From: Candidatus Gastranaerophilales bacterium
GTDB lineage: Bacteria; Cyanobacteriota; Vampirovibrionia; Gastranaerophilales; Gastranaerophilaceae
Direction: 5' to 3'
NCBI GenBank assembly: GCA_905235825.1
Contig: CAJONH010000064.1
Span: 1 to 12,288, forward strand
Length of the DNA stretch: 12,288 nucleotides
Position numbers and translations under genes: made by a program. Below, one piece after another: positions 7,085-12,288 of the stretch. Numbering within the stretch: the stretch's first letter is position 1; each line of letters opens with the position of its first letter. The notes beneath the pieces are model-generated. The model had not been told where the DNA came from. It made no database searches and saw only the letters and a list, made by a program, of their open reading frames with translations.

Positions 7085-7112
7085 TTTTTTTAATTTCCTT
7101 TTTGTTTAACTG

Positions 7113-7141
7113 TCCAAATTATATTAATTTGGATTTTTTTT
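7113..7141 (+). terminator. intrinsic terminator of the regulator/membrane-protein unit
   Basis: TCCAAATTA (7113-7121) and TAATTTGGA (7125-7133) form a perfect 9-bp stem with a 3-base loop, followed by eight Ts (7134-7141). The T-run is on the plus strand only, so it ends the plus-strand unit before the convergent sigma-factor gene. I see no clear terminator for the minus-strand gene in this gap. Confidence 0.9.
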
Positions 7142-7172
7142 ATAATCAGGAATTTAACAAATTAAAAATTTA

Positions 7173-7853
7173 TTAATAGTCATAATGTTCACGCTTGTTT
7201 AAATATTCTCGAATTGTATTTAAAGAAGCCTGAATAATTCTTGTAATTCTTGATGAAGAAAGACCTATCTGCTGAGCAATTTCTTTTACCTGCATATTAC
7301 GATAAAATCTGTATTCTATAATAATTCTTTCTTTTTGCGGGAGTTTTGCAATAGCTTCCCTGATTACTCTGCCAAGTTCGGCAATTTCGGCTTTTTCATC
7401 CGGCAGTGCAGAAGTATCTTTAATAAAATCAAATGGCGAATCGTTATCGGAAGCTGCTGCCGCCAAACTATCAATAGAAAGAATAGTTTCATAAATAGCT
7501 TCTCTTACTTTTCCGGGATTGATTGAATTTTCTCCGTCTTCTGAACCTTCTTCTCCTTCATTAACGACAGATGTTTCCCCGCCATCTTCATCTTTATTTG
7601 TATGTTTTAAAGAATACCATTTATATCTGTTTCTGAGTTCATTTCTGATTGCCCATCGGACAGCCGTAGCAATATATGCATTATTGTAGCGGGCAAGCTG
7701 TTCATCCGTCTTATCTTTTATCATTACTTGAATTGCAATAATGCCGATACTCACAAGTTCATCATAATCAACCATGTGAGATGGAATACGCTTATGTTCT
7801 ACCCTTGCTACCTTTTCTATTATATCAATGTAGTCCTGTATTTTTGCATGCAT
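7173..7853 (-). CDS. sigma-70 family RNA polymerase sigma factor, FliA/WhiG-like
   Basis: A 226-residue alternative sigma factor that would direct RNA polymerase to a set of promoters. Region 2 spans about 5-80, with the core-binding stretch VDYDELVSIGIIAIQ (28-42) and the -10 reading part YNNAYIATAVRWAIRNELR (56-74). An acidic, low-complexity linker (about 87-110, rich in E, D and G) follows. A region-3-like stretch comes next (ILSIDSL to LPDEKAE, about 124-156). Region 4 starts at LPQKERIIIEYRFY (171-184), with the helix-turn-helix VKEIAQQIGLSSSRITRIIQ (189-208). This order fits the FliA/WhiG/SigF group, but no flagellar, sporulation or anti-sigma gene is nearby and the linker is unusual. 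The start lacks a good Shine-Dalgarno, but the region 2 homology requires a start about here. A promoter lies upstream (7883-7911). Confidence 0.88.
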   Translation of the reverse strand: MHAKIQDYIDIIEKVARVEHKRIPSHMVDYDELVSIGIIAIQVMIKDKTDEQLARYNNAYIATAVRWAIRNELRNRYKWYSLKHTNKDEDGGETSVVNEGEEGSEDGENSINPGKVREAIYETILSIDSLAAAASDNDSPFDFIKDTSALPDEKAEIAELGRVIREAIAKLPQKERIIIEYRFYRNMQVKEIAQQIGLSSSRITRIIQASLNTIREYLNKREHYDY

Positions 7854-7882
7854 ATAAAAATTCTGCCATTATGTCATACTCA

Positions 7883-7911
7883 ATTCTACTACTTTTTTAT
7901 ATATTTCGCAA
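7883..7911 (-). promoter_or_regulatory. promoter of the sigma-factor gene
   Basis: Read on the minus strand, a -35 box TTGCGA (7911-7906) and a -10 box TAGAAT (7888-7883) are separated by 17 bases. Transcription should begin near 7876, about 23 bases before the ATG. The sigma factor can therefore be expressed independently of the upstream minus-strand gene. Confidence 0.55.
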
Positions 7912-7954
7912 ATTATTAATAAAGACCCGCTTTTATAGTTTAAATTCCTAATTC

Positions 7955-8491
7955 TTATGCTGCTTCTTTTCTTATGTCTTCCGAATATTTTATGTAGGAA
8001 AGAATTAGAGGCATAATTTCATTATCATATTCAAATTTCCCTTCGATTGATTTATTTAATGAAAAGAAATTCTTTTTTATATTAACATCTGTATTTTTAC
8101 CTTCAATACGAATACCAAAAAGATTTTTTGAAACAGTTAATTCAATTCTTCCGTCTTTATATAATCCTGATAAAGTTTTTTTACCGAATAAATCAGACAT
8201 TACAATTAAGTTTACATTATCTTGACCGATATATCCTTGTATTTTCCCTTTATGATGCTTATCTTTTTCAGGATTAATAATATATTCAGTTTTTTTATTA
8301 TTAATTTGTCCAATATATTTTTTTGCGTAAGAAATTGAAATGGCTTGTTCGTTAAGTTTATATTCAACATTATTAAAGCTGCCGCTGATTTTGGAATTTA
8401 TGTACGTATTTGAAATTCCGGATTTATTATTTAGCAAATTTTGTTCCGATTTCTCATCGGAATTGAGAGCAAAAGCCCTAAAATCATTCAT
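7955..8491 (-). CDS. hypothetical protein with short beta-like repeats
   Basis: No family recognised. From the ATG at 8491 the product is 178 residues. The frame runs open further upstream to 8593, but I chose the internal ATG because GGGGAAG lies 8 bases before it and the upstream 34 residues read like translated AT-rich leader. There is no signal peptide or membrane segment. The C-terminal half contains three similar units, SDLFGKKTLSG, SKNLFGIRIEG and KKNFFSLNKSIEG, each a polar-aromatic turn followed by an alternating hydrophobic strand ending in G. An earlier GKIQGYIGQ is similar in texture. This suggests a small beta-solenoid or beta-meander protein. The gene precedes the sigma-factor gene on the same strand with a 101-base gap containing the sigma promoter, so co-regulation is possible but not required. 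Confidence 0.65.
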   Translation of the reverse strand: MNDFRAFALNSDEKSEQNLLNNKSGISNTYINSKISGSFNNVEYKLNEQAISISYAKKYIGQINNKKTEYIINPEKDKHHKGKIQGYIGQDNVNLIVMSDLFGKKTLSGLYKDGRIELTVSKNLFGIRIEGKNTDVNIKKNFFSLNKSIEGKFEYDNEIMPLILSYIKYSEDIRKEAA

Positions 8492-8586
8492 CGTCTTGTC
8501 TTCCCCGTAAATTATATATATATAAAAACTTTTCATTAAATTTAATTGCCTTAAAATGATAAAAAACTTAATAATTATTTCTATAA

Positions 8587-8616
8587 CTGACAAAATTTTT
8601 TTTTACGGAATTTAAA
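8587..8616 (+). promoter_or_regulatory. possible promoter of the glucanotransferase gene
   Basis: A -35-like CTGACA (8587-8592) and a poor -10-like TTTAAA (8611-8616) lie 18 bases apart, putting a start near 8623. The leader would carry the strong Shine-Dalgarno GAGAGGAG (8632-8639), 6 bases before the ATG. The -10 match is weak. Confidence 0.35.
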
Positions 8617-8645
8617 ACAGTGCATCTTAATGAGAGGAGTAAATA

Positions 8646-10484
8646 ATGCAAATTTCTGCAATTCAAAGCAACATGTCCTTTGGCAGGACACTTACAAAGC
8701 ATGAGGAAAAAGAACTTTCAAATCTGGAACAGGAAGCCAAAAAAGAGCTTGGAACAGATATTACAATGGCAACGGTTTTTGATTTCAGTCTTCCTCAAAA
8801 GTCCCACGATACAGGTATAGGAACAAGTTTTTCCAACGATGCTCAAAAAATGGCGGTGTTTTTAAAAAATACGTTCGGTGTAAATTCAATACAATTGCAG
8901 CCACAGGGGCAGATTTCCGATTCTGTTCATTCTCCATATTCGGGAACCAGCTTTTCGCTTGGTATGCATATTATAGATTTAAATAAATTAACGGAAAAAG
9001 AATATGGAAATATATTAAAAGAAGAAGATTTGAATGCACCGTTTATGAATAAAAATATTGATGATACAATTGTTGATTATCATAATGTTTTCTCTGAAGA
9101 CGGACAAATTTCCATGCTTAAAAAAGCATACGATAATTTTAAATTATTGGATGAAAATTCACAAATAAAGACTGATTTTAAAAATTTTAAAAAAGAAAAT
9201 GAGCATTGGCTTAAAAAAGATGCTTTATTTGAAGCAATGGCAGTTAAAAACAATAACAGAAACATGCTTGAATGGGATAAAGATGAGCAAAATGTATTTG
9301 CAACAAAAGAAGGTAATATTGAAATAATTAAACAATTAGAACAGGTAGAAGATGAAGAAGGAAGAAATATTGTAGACTTTGAAGAATTTGTACAATTTAT
9401 TGCCGATAAAGAACAAAAAGAATCAAAAAATAAGTTTAACGAAAAGGGTATACAAGTATATGGCGACTGTCTAATAGGTTTTTCACAAAAAGATGTATGG
9501 ACTCACAAAAGTGCGTTTGATGAAAATTTAGAGTTTGGCTGTCAGCTTGAAAGCGGCGAATACTCCTGTTGGTCGCCTGCTATTGATTTTAATAAAATTG
9601 ACGGTGAAGCCGGAGAGTTATTACGTGAGAAATTTGACATATTTTTTAAAAGATATGACGGCATAAGAATTGATGCCGCATGGCAGTTGATTAATCCTAT
9701 GCTGCTTACTCCCCTAAAAAAAGACGGGCATGATGTATACGATTTAAAAGGACATAAATTAGGCTGTCCTATAAATGATGACAGGCAGCCACACATGGGT
9801 GATAAAATTATAAAAGGTATTGTTTTTGAAACGGCACAAAAAAATAATTTTCCTCTTGATAAAATATTTCTCGAAATGCTTGGCGGAAACTCGGAAGCAT
9901 CTCTTGATACAGTAAAAAATACAGGTGTAAAATTTATACATATTACAAAATACGGTAAACATAACTGGGGCAGAGTAAAATTTTATGAGTCGCAAGGCTA
10001 TAGTAAACAACAAAATCTGAAATCGGGAGATTATATAATCGGCCCCGGAACTCACGATGATGAAAGCCTTATTTCTCAGTTTGATACATATAAAAATCCG
10101 AGAGCATGGCATTTAGCTGATGATTTAAAATTAAATTCGGATGAACTTCAAAATAACATTAATAACTGGACTGATGCAGCATTTGCAGAGTTATTTACAA
10201 CAAAAAATCAGTTTGCAACACTGCCTGATATTTTAGGCTCGGACAGAAGAATTAATAATCCCGATGAAATAAAGGGAAATTGGGAATATAGAGCAGGCAG
10301 CGACTATAAAAAGGATTATTATGAAAATTTAACACATGGTAAAGGATTAAACTTTCCAGATGCATTAAGTAAGGCATTAAAATCAAAAGGTCTGCATTCA
10401 AAGCTCACTGACAGGCTGGATTATTATGCCGGAGTCTTGCGTGAACCTGAAAAAGACAAAAAATATACGGATGTAATAGTATAA
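8646..10484 (+). CDS. malQ: 4-alpha-glucanotransferase (amylomaltase-like, GH77), diverged
   Basis: A 612-residue member of the GH77 fold (clan GH-H), which transfers alpha-1,4-glucan segments in glycogen or maltodextrin metabolism in the cytoplasm. GH77 landmarks by eye: SLP...TGIG (48-59), LQPQG (84-88) with SPYSGTSFS (96-104), WLKKDALFEAM (188-198), VYGDCLIGFSQKDVW (271-285), and near the C-terminus the RxNxPxxxxGNW block (535-546). The likely catalytic triad is complete: nucleophile D343 in DGIRIDAA, acid/base E410 in FLEMLGG, and D471 in GTHDDES. The usual PPDxFxxxGQxWGNPxY signature is not recognisable, and DH after RI reads DA, more like GH13. The N-terminus (MQISAIQSNMSFG, then a helical linker) extends beyond the usual start. 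The Shine-Dalgarno GAGAGGAG supports the ATG. The gene is monocistronic, so substrate preference cannot be inferred from context. Confidence 0.88.
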   Translation: MQISAIQSNMSFGRTLTKHEEKELSNLEQEAKKELGTDITMATVFDFSLPQKSHDTGIGTSFSNDAQKMAVFLKNTFGVNSIQLQPQGQISDSVHSPYSGTSFSLGMHIIDLNKLTEKEYGNILKEEDLNAPFMNKNIDDTIVDYHNVFSEDGQISMLKKAYDNFKLLDENSQIKTDFKNFKKENEHWLKKDALFEAMAVKNNNRNMLEWDKDEQNVFATKEGNIEIIKQLEQVEDEEGRNIVDFEEFVQFIADKEQKESKNKFNEKGIQVYGDCLIGFSQKDVWTHKSAFDENLEFGCQLESGEYSCWSPAIDFNKIDGEAGELLREKFDIFFKRYDGIRIDAAWQLINPMLLTPLKKDGHDVYDLKGHKLGCPINDDRQPHMGDKIIKGIVFETAQKNNFPLDKIFLEMLGGNSEASLDTVKNTGVKFIHITKYGKHNWGRVKFYESQGYSKQQNLKSGDYIIGPGTHDDESLISQFDTYKNPRAWHLADDLKLNSDELQNNINNWTDAAFAELFTTKNQFATLPDILGSDRRINNPDEIKGNWEYRAGSDYKKDYYENLTHGKGLNFPDALSKALKSKGLHSKLTDRLDYYAGVLREPEKDKKYTDVIV

Positions 10485-10486
10485 TT

Positions 10487-10500
10487 ACGTCCGAACAAAA
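10487..10500. repeat. 14-base repeat, copy 1
   Basis: ACGTCCGAACAAAA begins two bases after the glucanotransferase stop codon. An identical copy lies at 12202-12215, after mnmE. It may mark the edge of a dispersed intergenic repeat. Confidence 0.6.
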
Positions 10501-10760
10501 TTTTACTCACACCCTTGTCGGGTTCTCTTGAAAAAATCTCAAGAAAAATATCAAGAAAACTTAAAATGACTTTTTTGACACAATTTGCGTTAAAAGAGCC
10601 TTTGCCCTGCTCGGCTTGTCTTGACATTCCTTTACGCACACAGAGTGAGCCTTTCAGTGATTTGCACTTGTCGGCTCGTTCTGTTCGCTTTCCGGCTTTC
10701 AGCCGTGCTCATCGCAAGCCGACCGGAATTTCGCCGTGTCAAACCAGCCCGCAACTTTAA
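10501..10760. other. GC-rich, hairpin-rich intergenic island without a credible gene
   Basis: The gap between the glucanotransferase and mnmE is 363 bases. By hand count, 64 of the 120 bases at 10621-10740 are G or C, clearly above the surrounding genes. Short frames exist on both strands but have no binding site, no family resemblance and atypical serine/arginine/proline-rich composition, so I do not call them genes. The 5' part has two TCAAGAAAA copies (10539-10547, 10551-10559) and a weak CTTGA/TCAAG stem. The 3' part has the nested stems described separately. It may be a dispersed repeat, a decayed mobile fragment or a structured RNA. The remaining bases to 10847 are AT-rich leader. Confidence 0.5.
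10670..10723. repeat. nested stem-loop in the GC-rich island
   Basis: The outer arms GTCGGCT (10670-10676) and AGCCGAC (10717-10723) are perfectly complementary. Inside them CGGCT (10693-10697) and AGCCG (10701-10705) form a second perfect stem around a TTC loop. Neither strand has a T-run immediately after, so this is not an intrinsic terminator. Confidence 0.5.
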
Positions 10761-10802
10761 AAACAAATAAAAAATGCAGACGATAAATTTGTATTTTTTA
10801 GT

Positions 10803-10808
10803 TATAAT
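10803..10808 (+). promoter_or_regulatory. possible -10 box of mnmE
   Basis: A perfect TATAAT lies 39 bases before the mnmE ATG, at a plausible distance for its promoter. No good -35 box is found at 16-18 bases upstream, and the mnmE start lacks a clear Shine-Dalgarno, so this remains weak. Confidence 0.3.
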
Positions 10809-10847
10809 AATTATATCTTTTGTTTAAAAATCCATATTATTGAAATT

Positions 10848-12179
10848 ATGAACTATTTATCAGAAACAATTACTGCAATAGCAACACCTATCGGAAATGG
10901 CGGTGTAAGTATTATCAGAATTTCCGGTGAAAAGGCATTTAATATTATAAATAAAATTTTTTCCGTTAAAAATCTAACTGCCGGCAGAATTTATCACGGA
11001 AATATAATTGATAGCGGAGATAAATTAGATGATGTTATAGTTCTTCCATTTAAAGCACCAAACAGTTATACAGGTGAAGACGTTATTGAAATTCAATGCC
11101 ACGGCGGAATTTATATAACAAAAAAAATCCTTGATTTAACTGTCAGAGAAGGTGCAAGATATGCTGAAAAAGGAGAATATACAAAACGTGCTTTTTTAAA
11201 TCATAAAATAGATTTATCACAAGCGGAAGCAGTTCTTGATTTAATACATGCTAAAAGTGAAAAATTTGCTGAAAAAAGTGCTAAAAATCTTTTTGGTAAG
11301 TTATCCTCCGAAACAGATAAAATAAAGACTGAAATAACAGATTTACTTTCAAGAATAATTGCAGCTGTTGATTTTCCTGAAGATGTAGCCGAACCCGAAT
11401 ATTCGTACATTGAACAAACCATAGAAGGTATTATTTCTAAAATTAATTACATTTTAAGTTTTTCAAACAGCTCAAATATTTTTAGACAAGGTATAAAAAT
11501 CGTTCTTGCAGGCAGACCTAATGTTGGTAAGTCTTCACTTTTTAACTCACTCCTAAATTTAGAAAGGGCTATTGTTACTGATATTGCAGGTACAACCCGT
11601 GATGTTATACAGGAAACTATTGACATAGACGGTATTTCTGCAACTATTATCGATACAGCTGGTATTAGAGAAGATGAAAACTTAAATAAAGTTGAAGCTA
11701 TAGGTATAGATTATTCCAAAAAATATGTTCAGGATGCCGATGTAGTTCTTTTCTTGTATGATTTGAATGAGGGATTTACAAAAGAAGATGAAGAAATTTA
11801 TCGAACAATAAAAAATAAAAATCATATAAAAGCAGCAACAAAATGTGATTTAACCGATAAAAGAGATGAAAATGCAGTTTGTATATCGCTTAAAACAGGT
11901 GAAAATCTTGAAAAATTAAAAGATAAAATTAAAAATAAAATTATGGTTCAGAATTTGACGGAAATTGAATTTATCACAAATCAAAGACAACAAAAGGCTC
12001 TTGAAAATACAAAGAACTCGCTTATTAATGCACTAACTGCCACCCGTAACAATGAAATTCAAGACCTTATTTCAATAGATATAAAATCAGCATTAATGCA
12101 TATTTCGGAAATTTCAGGCGAAGTTATAACAGATGAAATTTTAAATAATATATTTGAAAATTTTTGTATCGGAAAATAA
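10848..12179 (+). CDS. mnmE: tRNA uridine-5-carboxymethylaminomethyl modification GTPase MnmE
   Basis: With MnmG, MnmE installs the 5-(carboxymethyl)aminomethyl group on wobble U34 of certain tRNAs, using GTP hydrolysis and a folate-derived carbon. The 443-residue protein has the N-terminal tetrahydrofolate-binding domain (about 1-118: TITAIATPIGNGGVSIIRISG, with GEYTKRAFLN at 109-118), helical parts, and an inserted G domain at about 216-365. Its motifs are G1 GRPNVGKS (222-229), G2 TTRD (249-252) and G3 DTAG (269-272). G4 reads TKCD (331-334) instead of NKxD, and G5 reads SLK instead of SAK. The C-terminus ends FCIGK with the conserved catalytic cysteine (C440), showing the gene is complete. 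It starts at ATG with no clear binding site. MnmG is not in the window. Confidence 0.97.
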   Translation: MNYLSETITAIATPIGNGGVSIIRISGEKAFNIINKIFSVKNLTAGRIYHGNIIDSGDKLDDVIVLPFKAPNSYTGEDVIEIQCHGGIYITKKILDLTVREGARYAEKGEYTKRAFLNHKIDLSQAEAVLDLIHAKSEKFAEKSAKNLFGKLSSETDKIKTEITDLLSRIIAAVDFPEDVAEPEYSYIEQTIEGIISKINYILSFSNSSNIFRQGIKIVLAGRPNVGKSSLFNSLLNLERAIVTDIAGTTRDVIQETIDIDGISATIIDTAGIREDENLNKVEAIGIDYSKKYVQDADVVLFLYDLNEGFTKEDEEIYRTIKNKNHIKAATKCDLTDKRDENAVCISLKTGENLEKLKDKIKNKIMVQNLTEIEFITNQRQQKALENTKNSLINALTATRNNEIQDLISIDIKSALMHISEISGEVITDEILNNIFENFCIGK

Positions 12180-12201
12180 AATAACAATTGATAATTAAAA
12201 G

Positions 12202-12215
12202 ACGTCCGAACAAAA
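12202..12215. repeat. 14-base repeat, copy 2
   Basis: ACGTCCGAACAAAA, identical to 10487-10500, lies 22 bases after the mnmE stop in the same orientation. Similarity falls off quickly on both sides. Confidence 0.6.
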
Positions 12216-12253
12216 ATTCACGATAAGCGAAAAATTTGCTGAGGCTGTAGTGC

Positions 12254-12288
12254 TTTTGTTGAAAGCGACGATGTCGCTGAAAACAAAA
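12254..12288. repeat. long inverted repeat at the window end
   Basis: TTTTGTT (12254-12260) and AACAAAA (12282-12288) are complementary and enclose a second perfect stem, AGCGAC (12264-12269) with GTCGCT (12273-12278), around a GAT loop. The two stems are separated by a symmetric GAA/GAA internal loop. It reaches the last base of the window, so the full extent is unknown. It could be part of a bidirectional terminator or of an intergenic repeat. Confidence 0.55.

Noticed and set aside
8492..8593. 34-codon upstream extension of the repeat-protein gene
   Set aside because: The internal ATG at 8491 has a good GGGGAAG site, while the extension is low-complexity Ile/Phe/Tyr-rich translation of AT-rich leader.
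10424..10639. 71-codon minus-strand frame ending inside the glucanotransferase gene
   Set aside because: It overlaps the 3' end of a clear gene on the other strand and its sequence depends on the noncoding island; no binding site or homology.
10515..10760. 81-codon plus-strand frame in the GC-rich island
   Set aside because: No Shine-Dalgarno, no recognisable family, atypical Ser/Pro/Arg-rich composition and strong DNA hairpins in the same stretch. More likely a chance frame in noncoding DNA.
1..12288. CRISPR array, tRNA, rRNA, insertion sequence or prophage genes
   Set aside because: Looked for on both strands: no regularly spaced repeats, no cloverleaf with a TTCGA arm, no rRNA-like blocks, no transposase or integrase motifs.

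Overview
This is a compact, AT-rich chromosomal window from a bacterium using the standard code. My best guess is a gut Candidatus Melainabacteria / Vampirovibrionia genome (order Gastranaerophilales). That rests on the low GC, on rpmE close to prfA, on a dcw cluster cut down to rsmH-ftsL-ftsI, on thymidylate synthesis by ThyX, and on the style of the lineage-type hypothetical proteins. A low-GC Firmicute is the main alternative. No marker gene in the window settles this.

Layout. Positions 1-91 may hold the 3' end of a gene cut by the window edge, followed by a weak terminator. Positions 182-475 are a self-contained rpmE unit (ribosomal protein L31) with a good promoter and a strong intrinsic terminator. 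Positions 526-5462 are a tight five-gene operon: thyX, prfA (RF1), rsmH, an FtsL-like membrane protein and a class B penicillin-binding protein (FtsI type). It links dTMP supply, translation termination, 16S rRNA methylation and septal wall synthesis. Positions 5527-7141 are a second unit: a promoter carrying repeated DtxR-like half-sites, a short MntR/DtxR-family metal regulator, and a glycine-rich multi-segment membrane protein of unknown function, closed by a near-perfect terminator.

The minus strand (7173-8491) carries an unknown 178-residue protein built from short beta-like repeats, then a FliA/WhiG-type sigma factor with its own promoter. Divergently on the plus strand is a diverged GH77 4-alpha-glucanotransferase (8646-10484). 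After a GC-rich, hairpin-rich intergenic island (10487-10760) comes mnmE (10848-12179), the GTPase for wobble-uridine modification. The last 109 bases repeat a 14-base sequence found just after the glucanotransferase gene and end in a long inverted repeat.

Most of the window is housekeeping. The accessory interest lies in four places: the metal regulator with a mixed MntR/DtxR metal site, its possible operator and its uncharacterised membrane partner; the sigma factor with an acidic linker next to an unknown repeat protein; the GH77 enzyme that has lost a family signature; and the GC-rich intergenic islands sharing a 14-mer. I see no tRNA, rRNA, CRISPR array, insertion sequence or phage gene.
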